Below, one piece after another: positions 29,040 to 41,939 of a DNA stretch of 64,000 nt. This DNA comes from Saussurea involucrata (Eukaryota > Streptophyta > Magnoliopsida > Asterales > Asteraceae): positions 151,331,429-151,395,428 of the forward strand of contig CM066314.1 of assembly GCA_033807775.1 (NCBI GenBank). Direction: 5' to 3'. Within the stretch, counting starts at the first letter, position 1; each line of letters begins with the position of its first letter. The notes below the pieces were generated by a model. The model was not told the origin of the DNA and made no database searches. It was given only the letters and a program-made list of their open reading frames with translations. A program made the translations under genes and the position numbers.

Positions 29040-30318
29040 TTTCAAACAAGAAGACGATCAACTCACAAAAAGACCAAAATAACATGTGATTATAAAGTAA
29101 GGTCACATGTAATATAAACATATCACATTAACCAACAATTGCGCATGCAAGTTTTCACATGTCCTTGGTTGTGTGACGAGTCGCCCACATCCTTTTTAGC
29201 ATGTTGTATCACATGTGAGTTTAGTATAGAATCACATGTGATTCTATAAGTTGGTTATTTATTTATAAACCCTTATAATTGATAAATATTGGAAAATTTA
29301 AAACCTCGTGTCTATAAACATGTTCAAATACAAGATAAACGGTAACTACTCCAAAATTCAAAATTTTCTTTTAATAAATATTTACATTAACTTTTCATTC
29401 TTGATTTACAATAAAAAAATTATATTTGATCAGATTACATTGATAGATAACCATCTTGACTTGTAATCATTTGAGATCAGAATGTTTTCATGAGACCATA
29501 TAAATAACACAAACCTTCACATCAAAACACTGTAAAGCTAAGTTTCAGTATTCAGATGAAAATAAATTGATCTCACATTAATAGAACCCTAACTATGTAT
29601 GTACTTATTAGAAAATTTAAAAAGAAAAAAAATCCATCATGGAAAGTAAAAGCAATTGATGAACATCATTATGGTACATCAATCCTGTATTCATAATTAG
29701 ATGAAAGGCTTTTTTTTCTCCTTTATTTAATTAATTATTTAATCATTAAAAGTAATTATTTAATCATTAAAGTTGTATTTTGTTTTGTTTAATTCTCACT
29801 TTTTTCGCTTTACTTATTATTTTTATATTTTTCTTAAAATATTTCAAATTTATAAACACGTATTACAATGTAGACTGTAGTGATATACAAATAAAAAAGG
29901 ATTTTCTATCCCTACCCAGTACCCACCTGCCACATTCGTATACCCCTTCCCCTCACATTGCATTTTTTTTATTTTATTAATTTCAAATTTACATTTCACC
30001 CCCTTATACTTATAGAATTAATTTATTTTATACCTTTTAGTTTTCTATTTATCATTTTACACTTTTATTATATTAACACATATAATTGTATATTAACTAA
30101 AATACGTTAAAAAAATATTTTTTAATTTTAATAAGTTACATCATTATAATCGTCTCGTCGATACCTTCGAAATGAGCCTAGTATTGAATATTTTTTATTT
30201 AATTATATTACCATATGTCATACGTTTACGTTATTTTTTGATTTAATTATATTATTATTTGTCGATACCTTTTTATTTTTTGATTTAATTGTATTATTTC
30301 GAAATGAGCCCAATATTA
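28411..30318. other. Intergenic AT-rich DNA
   Basis: No gene is recognised. It contains a CT/TATC/TG compound microsatellite (28957-29040), a cluster of TCACATGTGA-like palindromes (28755-29250) and, near 30150, a copy of the AT-rich repeat whose core is TCGTCTCGTCGATACC. Bases 30314-30318 (TATTA) are the gypsy target duplication. Confidence 0.7.
28957..29040 (+). repeat. Compound microsatellite
   Basis: Alternating CT, TATC, TA and TG runs. Confidence 0.95.
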
Positions 30319-31907
30319 TGTAACGACCCAGACCTTTTTCGAAATGTTTTGCGTTTGGTGTGGAGTTTTAAGCAGAAGTAGAAGTTGAGGGGCTAGTTGG
30401 TAAATAGGAGTTGGGGTATAAAAAGGCACAAAACCCTAGAGAACATTCCATATTACTGATTTTAGTGTGTGTGTCGGCTGAATTTGTGAGGGAAAGAAGA
30501 GGAGAGGTTCTTGAAGGTTTTTAGTGCTTTTGGAAGAAAGGAGCCATCAAACCTTGGGATTTGAAGAAGAAATAGCATTTGGATTTCGTTTATCGCAAGC
30601 AATCAACCAGGTAACACTCTCTTGTTTCATCGATTTATCTTTGATTAGGGAGCAGAATGGTTAGTCTTGGGGTTTTTGTTCAAAAGTGGAGTTTGAAGCT
30701 AAAATGAGAGAAATCGGGTCTTATAGTGTGTTTCGATTGCTAAGAACTCAGTAATTGTTAAGTTTAGTGATGTTGTTGCTATTGATAATCTTTACTTCGA
30801 GAGAATAGAGCTAACTAGTAGATTTCAGCCTCAAAAAGGGTCCAGGTCGACGTCCGGAAACCTTCTCGGACGTCCGGACTCCTCGATGCGTTAGAAGGTC
30901 TCCGGGTGTGGAGACTGTTCGGATAGGAAAGCTACCCGGGTAGGTAATATGTCCGGTAAAGTCTAGTATCCGGTAAGTTCGATATCCGGAAAGGGGTATC
31001 GTCCGGAATGTAGTAGTTGCCCGGATAGGGTGTTGTCCGGAAAGAGTGTTGTCCGGATAGAGTGTGTCCGGAAAGGGGGTTGTCCAGAAAGCTTAGTGTG
31101 TGTCTGGAAAGGTGTGTGTGTGTCCGGATAATTGGGAGATCAGTTTACGTTTTGTCCATTCATTCAGGGAAACCGAGTGGAAGTGCCTATCTGAGTAGGA
31201 AAGGAAAGTAAGCGTGCCAGGTGAGTTTTCTAACTAAAATACGTGCCTCTTAACGTGTTTTTCTAAAGTGAATACATGATGAGAAATGCCATGTTTTGTT
31301 CTTATGCTTTTATTGCATGAAAGTTGTTTAAAGTTTTATGTGAGATGTATGCATACATTGTGTAGACGTAAATTGGCTAAGTCGGGGGGAGGTTCCGCCA
31401 GTACTCACGTCGGGGGGAGGTTCCGTTTATGCCATGGGAAGTGATACCCAGTAAGGCAACATGATACTGACTCGTTGTCACTTTCGGGTGACTTCAGGGT
31501 GCCATTTACGGGAGCGAATTTATCCGTGGAAGTTTTTAATGTTCAGTTATGTGAAAGATTATTATTGAAAGTTTTATATATGAAAGTTATGCAAAGTTTA
31601 AAATGATTTTGAGAACTGTCAGGAGGGACTCACTAGACCTCATGGTCTAACCCTCGCATTTTCCAAACTAAACCTTTTCAGGTAAGCAGATAGTAGGAGG
31701 CTCAGGTAAGTGAGCAAAAGCATGATAGAGGACAGATGCAGATAGAGACAGTGCCACTTATACTTGTAGTAGCTAGTTCATTCTCAGTTGTGTATAGGTT
31801 GTTTCCGCCAACCTATTTTTGAGACTTATGTAAGAAATTTTGGGACCCATTTTTGGGATGTTCTAATTCATATGATTTGCATGCTTATTTTAGACTGGGT
31901 TGTTACA
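30319..31907 (+). repeat. 5' LTR
   Basis: 1589 bp, TGTAACG...TGTTACA. TATAAAAAGG lies at 30417, a leader follows, then donor-like CCAG|GTAACA near 30611 and a cluster of GTCCGGAAAG/GTCCGGATAG repeats at 30845-31140. Confidence 0.93.
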
Positions 31908-31909
31908 AT

Positions 31910-31922
31910 TGGTATCAGAGCC
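31910..31922 (+). other. Primer binding site (initiator-Met tRNA)
   Basis: TGGTATCAGAGCC, two bases after the LTR. Confidence 0.92.
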
Positions 31923-34900
31923 ATAGTTTAAGGGATTTAGGTGACCGGACGGGCCTAAACTTAAACTTGGGAGTAGAAATCACAACTGAGAATCAGGAAA
32001 TGCGTTAGGAGGACACTATTATAGAGATAGGACTAATAGGGTACTGAGGACTGTCATGTAAGGTAAGTTTGAAATTCCACCTGGCCAGTGTAATTGCGAA
32101 CTTACAGGTACATGTATGTGCTTAACCTGCCTTATTATTCCGAAGTGGTAGTCAGAAGCTAGTGTTTATATCGTGTTCCAGTACTTTAGAATGTCAGCAA
32201 GATCCCTGAGGGGTAGAATGAGACCCCTTGTTGGGGAAGTTTCATGAGAAGTCATGGTGATGGGATATACGTATACATCGTAGAGAAGAGATGTTGTATA
32301 GAGTATTACGAGTCATCTAGAGGTAGCTCTTCGTGGATTCGGAGAGGAAGAATGCTTGAGTTTGAGTAAGACTCCTGTTTCGAGAGAGTCCCATTTCTAG
32401 AAATCATGGGATAGATCAGTCAGGATGGTAAGAAAATTCAGTGTCAAAACCTTGAAGGTATCAATGGAGCCCTGGGTTCTTGGTCGAGCTTTCCATTAGC
32501 AGGATAAAGGAAATAAGATACCTTTAGTGAAATGAAACCATGTAGAAGTGGAAAGTGAGATAGTTGATCAAAACGAAATAGTATGAAATGGTTGAGTAAG
32601 TAGACTGTTGAATGTATGTATAGCAAATCGTTGCAAGTCGAGAGGGCGACCACTGGTCGAAAGTAGAGTGTCAATGATAAGTTGTGTGAGTAAAGCGATT
32701 GACCTTGTTTGAGTGAGTAGCCTTCAATTGCAAGTAAAGTTTCATGCTTTGAGTTCGTATATGTGTACATGAGATTTTTTTTCATAAGAAAAGTAAACGT
32801 GTAAATATCAAATTTGATCGGACATGAGTCGACGTGTGCAAACGTATATTTAAAAAAATATATATATACAAATCCATTTACATCGTACAATGAAGTCGTG
32901 AGGTTTACGAATTGCAAAATATTCCACTCTTTTCATGATAAGCCAAGAAAACGTTTGAATGCACAACTTTTATAACCAAAATGAGTATTGACATGTCGAA
33001 GTATATAAATGAGTGTGAGGACCGACTGTCCTACTTCGTATCGGTAAATTTCTTTCAAAATTTTGTCGTATGGGAAGATTTTCATCCAATATTTATTCCT
33101 GTCGTAACAACACATTTTTGGTTGAGTAAGATTAAGTTTTACAGAAAGATTGCATGCAAACGATCCTCAAGATCGTTGTGCAGGGCATTAGAGTTATGAG
33201 AATGTTGGGGTCGTGTGTACCCAAGTTGTTTTCAAGTGTTGTTTCTTTAAAATGATCAAAAGTGTTAAATGATTCATTTATCGCGTTGTCAGGCATGAAG
33301 GCTATGAACTCAATAGGTCGTAGAGTATTACATTTTAAGCTAAGGAAGAACTCCTAGAGTGGAGAGGTGTTGGACAAATCAGAAGAGAACGTTTGTAGCT
33401 TTGGTAATTGCGTTCTAGAGGAGAGGTTAGCAGTGGAAGAGTCGGAAGTGGACTTTAATGTCGGTTGTATGAGGGTCTGTACCCTCGTGCGGTGACTGGA
33501 AATACAGTTGCCGAGGGACGGTTGTGTTCAGGGAAGGACTAGAAGTCATCAAGGTGTTGGTATAGCAACTCGTTATGAGTAGTGTGGTGAAGTAGAGATG
33601 AAATATCCGCGACGTTGAATAAGAGTTTAAGGTGATCCTGTAATATTGACATTACGCGAGTCAGTTTGAAATGAGGACGACGGGATGTGAAGTTGATTAA
33701 GAGGTTGGTGTTGGAAAGATTAGGTCCTGTAGGGGACCCTTGTTGAAGAATAGGTTAAGGAAGTATCAACGAAGTATCAACAGGTCAACTATTGACGTCA
33801 GAGTCGGCAGTTGTGTAAAGTGTATGAGGTCGAAGACTAGAATCAGAAGGTTGAAAGTTGAAGGACCACCCTGTAGGGGTGTTGAGCTAGTGAAAGGATG
33901 CTGTTTAGATAAGCGTTTTACTTACGAGGTGGATGGTACGTAAAAAAATGTAGTAGTTAGCACGAACAAAGTAGGTGTATAGATTATGTCTATCTGTGAG
34001 GGAATGTGCCATGTCTATGCGTTGGTTTGAGATCGTAAAGAGCTAGCAAGAAACGAGTATGTTAGAGTTAATCAGAAATTTGTGAGTAATGGTTCAGCTA
34101 GAGTTGGGGAGAGACAAAGTAGCGAGATAGACTCGGTTATTTATGCGGGAGAACATGAGAGTAAGTTTGAGTTGTGCACGAATGACCATGGGAGACCTGG
34201 ACTGCAGCAAGATGTTATGGGTGGAGAATGTACGGTCAAGTAGTGGCGGCAATTGCCTAGGTAAATGTGTCAGTCAGTGTTGTAGTAGTGTGACGTTAGG
34301 AAGAGGAAATATCAGATGGGAGCCTTTTCGGGGGTTTCGGGTGAGGTGTACATTTGGTTAATCAAGTTGTTGGAACACGTGGTTTGTAAGTTGGCGTTGT
34401 GATTTGGCTTGTTTCAGAATAGAATGTCGGAGCAGAAGGGATTGATTACCCAAATGAGAAACCAAGTGTTTTTGATTGTGTGAGTTGCTAAGTAAGAATG
34501 TTGTCGAAATCTTTGGAAGTTTTAGAGAAGGCGATGGATGGGTTAGTCGAAGATGTGGGGTAGTAAATGCGAAATCTTTGAGAAATGTGAATTGTTTCTT
34601 ATGTATGGAGGAATTATTCGAAGAGGTATTAGTGAGAGATCAAAGGATGTGTAATGACTTCGATCACAGGTGTCATTTCGAGATGACTTGATTGAACGCC
34701 TTAAGTTGGCATTTTGATGCAACCATTTGATTACGTATAGTAACGGGAGAATGTTTCAGCAAGTGAAAAGGTCGGAAGGGAGAGACAAGTAATGCTTGAG
34801 AGGCGGTGCTTCACGTTGCTGTGGAGAGGTGAAGATAGTACGTCGGATTAAAGGGGAAAGTTAGATGTAGTAAGCTTGCCAGTAACACAGAGAGGTAGAG

Positions 34901-36365
34901 TAGCGTGCATAGATTGCCATCGGAAAGTGTGTGAACTTCTGGAAGGAGTTTTGAGGAAGGGGATTTGTGCATGTCTTTGTGCGAGAAAGAAGTGGAAAAG
35001 GGCAGTTGAACGAGTTGAGTTGGTGATGTTGTGAGAAACGTTCAAGCGAACTGATCGTTCAGTGTAAGATCTTAAAAGCAGTAGGGTGTGATCATGGTTA
35101 CCTCTCCTAGTCAAGTGGGGGGAAACCGAAGTTATGTTATATGACTGGACATTTGTGGCTAGCAGTGAGAAATCGATGAGCCTTCAGGATAAGTAAATTC
35201 GGATAGGTGAACACTTCAATGAGGAATCATGGAAGTTTTCTGCTATTAGTCACGTTAAGTGTGAAATGTTGGTGTGGTGAGAAGGTATGAATTAGTTGCC
35301 GAGTTGTAGCCGGTGTGAATCAGGAAGGGAATATGATCGGCATAGACGTATGTCAGTGGGAAGAAGTGATCTAGAATTACATGTAACCCGAGGAGGGGAC
35401 TCTTAGGTGTGAGCTTGTCGGGATGTACAAGGTTGGCCTTGTGCCAAGTTGTCAGTAAGTGAGTTTTCCTGGTGGAAGATCCTCGTTGTTGTGGCAGGAA
35501 TTTCCGCCAAGTTCTTTCTCTTAAGGAAGTATAAATGTATGAGAGACCTTTTTTTAGACGTGTTTAGAACCGTGAGTCCCGATGTGTGGACGGAGGCGAG
35601 CAAATGGAGGTGCGGTTGGCCTTGGTTTTATCAGGTAGTTTTAAGCGAGTATAGTGATCGAAGAGAGTACAAGATGGCACGATATAGCAAGTGGTGTCTC
35701 GCCGAGGGCGGTTTCAAAGTATGGGGTGCGGTTATGTTTCCCATCTGAACGGTCTGAGGCAACCGGGTAGAAATGAGTGGTTGGATTGAAAACATAAGGC
35801 TTTGAGCCTTGAAGTTTGAGAGAAAAGTAAGGTGGACTAAGTCTGCGGATCCGTCGAAGCATGAAAGTTGAATAGATAGTGCGCGATCTTGAGGTACTCG
35901 ATGTGAATTTGAGAAGAAATTCGTAGTGTGATGCACGTCTCTTTTGTGGAGAGCCGATGTGAAAAATGAGATGATGGCGACCTTGCAAGAGATGCAGGCG
36001 ATAAGAAGTTGACCTTGTCATTAGTGAGCGAGTTAGAGCAGCAGCATACAAGTTAGACTGGTCAGAAGAATTAAAGAGTGTTCATCCGACATTTCATGTC
36101 TTAGACTTAAAGAAGTGTTTGTCAGAGGTCGTTGTGGCTGTTCCTTTGAGGGGACATCAGTATAGATGAGAGGTTGACTTACGTAGAAGGACCGATATAA
36201 ATCGTGAGCGGTAAGGTTTGCTAAACGAGGAACATAGAAGTTTGGCTAGTAAAAGTTCAGTGGAGTTATCATAAGGGACGAGAGGCAACGTGGGAAGTAA
36301 AATCAGATATGATGTTCGGTTACCCTCACCTTTTCGAGAATGGAATTCCGGGGACGGAATTCTTT
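31923..36365 (+). pseudogene. Decayed gypsy interior
   Basis: Ancestrally gag-pol, now without any frame longer than about 160 codons on either strand. The longest of these (32444-32917, minus strand) looks spurious. The part up to about 33.5 kb aligns with the split copy at 1-1001 and 14041-14670, so the noncoding interior is shared by family members. The end retains recognisable integrase/chromodomain codons interrupted by stops. Confidence 0.8.
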
Positions 36366-36379
36366 TGAGGGGGGAGTGT
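36366..36379 (+). other. Polypurine tract
   Basis: TGAGGGGGGAGTGT, directly before the 3' LTR. Confidence 0.85.
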
Positions 36380-37961
36380 TGTAACGACCCAGACCTTTTT
36401 CGAAATGTTTTGCGTTTGGTGTGGAGTTTTAAGCAGAAGTAGAAGTTGAGGGGCTAGTTGGTAAATAGGAGTTGGGGTATAAAAAGGCACAAAACCCTAG
36501 AGAACATTCCATATTACTGATTTTAGTGTGTGTGTCGGCTGAATTTGTGAGGGAAAGAAGAGGAGAGGTTCTTGAAGGTTTTTGGTGCTTTTGGAAGAAA
36601 GGAGCCATCAAACCTTGGGATTTGAAGAAGAAATAGCATTTGGATTTCGTTTATCGCAAGCAATCAACCAGGTAACACTCTCTTGTTTCATCGATTTATC
36701 TTTGATTAGGGAGCAGAATGGTTAGTCTTGGGGTTTTTGTTCAAAAGTGAAGTTTGAAGCTAAAATGAGAGAAATCGGGTCTTATAGTGTGTTTCGATTG
36801 CTAAGAACTCAGTAATTGTTAAGTTTAGTGATGTTGTTGCTATTGCTAATCTTTACTTCGAGAGAATCGAGCTAACTAGTAGATTTCAGCCTCAAAAAGG
36901 TCCAGGTCGACGTCCGGAAACCTTCTCGGACGTCCGGACTCCTCGATGCGTTAGAAGGTCTCCGGGTGTGGAGACTGTCCGGATAGGAAAGCTACCCGGG
37001 TAGGTATTATGTCCGGTAAAGTCTAGTATCCGGTAAGTTCGATATCCGGAAAGGGGTATCGTCCTGAATGTAGTAGTTGCCCGGATAGGGTGTTGTCCGG
37101 AAAGGGTGTTGTCCGGATAGAGTGTGTCCGGAAAGGGGGTTGTCCAGATAGTGTGTGTCCGGAAAGGTGTGTGTGTGTCCGGATAATTGGGAGATCAGCT
37201 TACGTTTTGTCCATTCATTCAGGGAAACCGAGTGGAAGTGCCTATCTGAGTAGGAAAGGAAAGTAAGCGTGCCAGATGAGTTTTCTAACTAAAATACGTG
37301 CCTCTTAACGTGTTTTTCTAAAGTGAATACATGATGAGAAATGCCATGTTTTGTTCTTATGCTTTTATTGCATGAAAGTTGTTTAAAGTTTTATGTGAGA
37401 TGTATGCATACATTGTGTAGACGTAAATTGGCTAAGTCGGGGGGAGGTTCCGCCAGTACTCACGTCGGGGGGAGGTTCCGTTTATGCCATGGGAAGTGAT
37501 ACCCAGTAAGGCAGCATGATACTGACTCGTTGTCACTTTCGGGTGACTTCAGGGTGCCATTTACGGGAGCGGATTTATCCGTGGAAGTTTTTAATGTTCA
37601 GTTATGTGAAAGTTTATTATTGAAAGTTTTATATATGAAAGTTATGCAAAGTTTAAAATGATTTTGAGAACTGTCAGGAGGGACTCACTAGACCTCATGG
37701 TCTAACCCTCGCATTTTCCAAACTAAACCTTTTCAGGTAAGCAGATAGTAGGAGGCTCAGGTAAGTGAGCAAAAGCATGATAGAGGACAGATGCAGATAG
37801 AGACAGTGCCACTTATACTTGTAGTAGCTAGTTCATTCTCAGTTGTGTATAGGTTGTTTCCGCCAACCTATTTTTGAGACTTATGTAAGAAATTTTGGGA
37901 CCCATTTTTGGGATGTTCTAATTCATAAGATTGCATGCTTATTTTAGACTGGGTTGTTACA
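36380..37961 (+). repeat. 3' LTR
   Basis: 1582 bp, about 99% like the 5' LTR. One small difference lies in the GTCCGG repeat cluster (a few units altered near 37141), others are scattered substitutions. TATA is at 36478. Confidence 0.93.
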
Positions 37962-37966
37962 TATTA

Positions 37967-40020
37967 ACTAAAATACGTTAAGAAAATACTTTTTAACAAC
38001 TTTCAAAATTTTAAATAGTGGACTCTTATTAGTTTATTCTTACCTCTAACCACTTTCACCACTTTCAAATCCTCAAATCATAATCTCCTAAAAAACGTCA
38101 TTCTTTAAACATATTTATAAAAAAAAAACTTTGATAGTTTTCTCAAAATCAATTAAAATAATTTAGAACATTAAAGTTGAAATATTTATAATATAATATA
38201 GACACATATATAAATCGTTCGGCGGGAAGTTCGTTTATTTAATAAATGAACGAACATGAACACATTTTTTTGTTCGTTTAGTTAAATGAACGAATATAAA
38301 CAATGGTCTCGTTCGTTCATTTATGTTCGTTAATGTTCGTTCGTTTATGTTCGTTTATGTCTGCTTATAATAAACATATTAATATAATATGAAATTAATA
38401 TGAAATTAATGTGTAAACTCATCAAGTAAATTGATCTTTTAGAATTTATTTTTTATACCTCCTAAGTTAACCCGATTTTTCATTTTGTTACGGTAATTTC
38501 GTTCGTTTACCGTTCGTGTTCGTTCGTTTGTTCGGTTAAGTTAAACGAACGAACATGAACCAACCCGGCCAACCCAACCAACCGAGGCAAAAAACTCAAT
38601 CCGAGCCAACCCGATGTATAATCGATACTATTTTTCACCAGCCCGCATATATTGGGTTGATAACGGGTTAACCCCAAGCCAAACCGACCCAACCCGCCAA
38701 CCCGTGATGTCGCATTTATAAACAAAAAGACTTTTTAATTTAAACAAATTACGTCATTATAATCGTCTCGTCGATACCTTCGAAATGAGCCTAATAAAAT
38801 AATATAACAATTTTATTTTCATGCTAAAAAATATTAAGATTTCGTTATAAATATTTATGTAATATATATGATATATAATAAAATAATTAAATAAAAAAAT
38901 ATTCAATCTTGGGCTCATTTCGAACGTATCGAAGAGACGATTATAATGGTGTAATTTGTTAAAATTAAAACGTATTTTTTTACGTATTTTAGCTAATATA
39001 CGATTTTATGTGTTAATATAATAAAAATATAAAATGAAAATTATAAAAATAAAAGGTATAAAGTAAATTTAATTAAGGGTGTTCCTATCTCCACCCCTGC
39101 ACAATTCACACCCGGAAGGTCATTCTCTCACAACCCATCAAACAAACAAAAAAGCAACAAAAAAATAAATTCATATTTACATTTTATACCCCTAAACTTA
39201 TATAATTTATTTACTTTATACCTTTTATTTTTTTAATTTTAATTTTCATTTTACACATTTATTATATTAACACATATAATCGTATATTAATTAAAATACG
39301 TTAAAAAAATATGTTTTAATTTTAACAAGTTACACCATTATAATCGTGTATTCAATACGTTCGAAATGAGCCTAATATTGAATTTTTTTGATTTTTTTTG
39401 ATTTAATTATTTAATTATATATCATTTATGGTACATCTCTTACTTTTTTAATTTTCGTTTTACATTTTTATCACGTATGCTTATTTTTAAAAGTGTTTAT
39501 CAACTTATGTCGTTCATATACGATTATTTATGTTAATACGATTACATTAAAATACGTTAAGGAATTTGATATATATACAAAAAATCAGTTTTTAAAAACT
39601 CGTACTACCATTTTTATATGAATGAACAGGGCTGTAAACTCGTACTACCATTTTTAAAAACTCGTACTATCATTATTAAATCAATTTACTTGATGATTTT
39701 ACACAAAAAAATGTGTTCATGTTCGTTCATTTATTAAATAAACGAACCTCACGCCGAACGATTTATATATGTGTCTATATTATATTATAAATTTCACAAC
39801 TTTAATGTTCTAAATTATCTTAATTGGTTCTGAGAAAACGATCAATTTTTTTTATAAATGTGTTTAAAGAATGACGTTTTTTGAGGAGTTCATGATTTGA
39901 GGATTTGAAAGTGGTTAGAGATAAGAATAAACTAATAAGAGTCCACGATTTAAAATTTTGAAAGTTGTTAAAAAGTATTTTCTTAACGTATTTTAGTTAA
40001 TATTGGGCTCATTTCGATAT
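37967..40020. repeat. Large imperfect inverted repeat
   Basis: Arms of about 320 bp at 37967-38285 and 39700-40015 are reverse complements. They share TTCTTAACGTATTTTAGT, GAACGAACATGAACAC and the blocks between. The loop contains GTTCGTTC-rich and AACCCGCC-rich DNA and two opposed copies of the AT-rich core repeat. No gene is present. Confidence 0.75.
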
Positions 40021-40054
40021 AATTAAATAAAAAAAATGGGTTCATTTCGAAGGT

Positions 40055-40172
40055 ATCGACGAGTTGGTGAAAAATAGTATCGATTATACATCGGGTTGGT
40101 GAAAAATAGTATCAATTATACATCGGGTTGGTGAAAAATAGTATCGATTATACATCGGGTTGGTGAATGCGA
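40055..40172 (+). repeat. Tandem repeat, ~43-bp unit
   Basis: The phrase GGTTGGTGAAAAATAGTATC and the following ATTATACATCGG recur three times in a row. Confidence 0.85.
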
Positions 40173-40491
40173 CATCATCAGTTTTTGGAATAAAAAATAT
40201 TTTTGTTTGTAAATGCGACATTATCAGTTTTTATCTTAAGTATTTTGAATATTGTGTACAATTGTTATATATATATATATATAAAAAATATTTTTGTTAT
40301 ACAATTGTTATATTTTAGTTAATATTTGCCTTATTTCGAAATAATATAATTAATTCAAAAAAAATAAGAAGATATCGATGAATAATAATATAATTAAATC
40401 AAAAAATAACGTAAACGTGTGACATATAATAATATAATTAAATAAAAAATATTCATTATCAAAAAAGGGGGTAAACGTATGACATATAAAT

Positions 40492-40921
40492 CCAAAAAAA
40501 ATCAAGATTTGGCTCATTTCGAACGTATCGAAGAGATGATTATAATGGTGTAATTTGTTAAAATTAAAACGTATTTTTTTAACGTATTATAATTAATAAA
40601 TGATTATATGTGTTAAATGTAAAATTAAATTATGAAAGTAAAAGGTATAAAGTAAAGTTAGTAAATAAGTATAGGGGTTGAAAGTGTAAATATGAAATCA
40701 AAATCACAATTTGGAATTGAAATTTACACTTTCAACCCCTATACTTATTTACTTACTTTACTTTATACCTTTTACTTTCATAATTTAAATTTTACATTTA
40801 ACACATATAATCGTTTATTAACTATAATACGTTAAAAAAATACGTTTTAATTTTAACAAGTTATACCATTATAATCGTCTCTTCGATACGTTCGAAATGA
40901 GTCAAATCTTGAATTTTTTTG
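40492..40921. repeat. Near-perfect ~200-bp-arm palindrome
   Basis: Left arm 40492-40690 and right arm 40716-40921 are almost exact reverse complements around a ~25-bp loop. Each arm carries the core CATTTCGAACGTATCGAAGA. No coding is present. Confidence 0.85.
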
Positions 40922-41640
40922 GATTTATATATTTTAATATATATCATATACACTATAAAAAAAATATTTTATATATTTAAAATTCATACCCTTATAGTTA
41001 ATTATTTAATTTATGGTACATGTCTTATTTTTTTTTTCAATTTTGTTTTACACTCCTATCGCATTAACATAATAATCATATATTAACTAATTCATTAAAT
41101 CGTTTTAAATTATTATTATTTGAATGTGTTTATAGATATCGTGAATGACAATAGGAGAAGGTTTCACGAGAATAATATTAAATGAGGTTTTGACAAGTTG
41201 GTATCACTTGACTCATTTAAGAATTGTGAAAATGGGTATTTGGCGAATGATGATTCATGTGTATTTGGAGTTGAAGTATTTGCAGTTACAGAGTATGCAC
41301 AAAAGGATCAATGTATTTCCAACGTAACTTAACTATAAGAGTACCATAAATTAAATAATTAACTATAAGGGTATGAATTTTAAATATAAAATATTTTTTA
41401 TATAGTGTATATGATATATATTAAAATATATAAATCCAAAAAAATTCAAGATTGGGCTCATTTCGAACGTATCGAAGAGACGATTATAATGGTGTAATTT
41501 GTTAAAATAAAAACGTATTTTTTTAACATATTTTAGCTAATATACGATTTTATGTGTTAATATAATAAAGGTATAAAATGAAAATTAGAAATGTAAAAGG
41601 TATAAAGTAAATTTATTTAATTAGTCTAGGGGGTTAAAAT
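40922..41640. repeat. Second inverted repeat around a unique centre
   Basis: 40925-41020 and 41340-41440 are reverse complements (AAAATTCATACCCTTATAGT and its complement). The 300-bp centre includes a short frame (41145-41327) with no recognisable motif. The AT-rich core repeat occurs again at about 41450-41620. Confidence 0.7.
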
Positions 41641-41939
41641 GTAAATATTAAAGTTGAATTAGTTTGTGAGGCTGACAAATGGCAGGGGTGCAAAAATCGT
41701 CAGAAAACTTGCAGGGGGTGTAGAAAGGATTTGCCTTTAATTAATTAGTATAGGAGGGTAAAATGTAAATATTAAAATTATATTATGTTTGTGAGAGGGA
41801 TCGATGGGGGACAAAATTGGCAGGGGTAGGAATAGTATCACCCATAAAAAAGCTAGTATAAAACTTACTTATACATCAATTTTGATGTATTACTTACAAG
41901 ATTTATAAATTAGATGAGAGGATTCATGTTTTTCTTTTA

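Larger units (their letters stand above)
30319..37961 (+). mobile_element. Complete gypsy-derived, non-autonomous LTR element
   Basis: Direct LTRs (30319-31907, 36380-37961), initiator-Met primer site, polypurine tract and a perfect 5-bp duplication TATTA (30314-30318, 37962-37966). The 4.47-kb interior has no long reading frame. Near 36050-36340 broken frames still read as the C-terminal integrase region (HPTFHV.DLKK) and a chromodomain tail (YPHLF), so the ancestor was a chromovirus. By eye the LTRs differ at roughly 20 of 1585 positions. The interior therefore died before this copy inserted, and mobilisation was presumably in trans. Confidence 0.92.

Noticed and set aside
32444..32917. 157-codon minus-strand frame inside the gypsy interior
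   Set aside because: No motif, antisense to the element, and the aligned copy at 1-1001 does not keep it open.
41145..41327. 60-codon frame between inverted repeat arms
   Set aside because: Short, no homology recognised, no promoter or neighbours; possible but unsupported.
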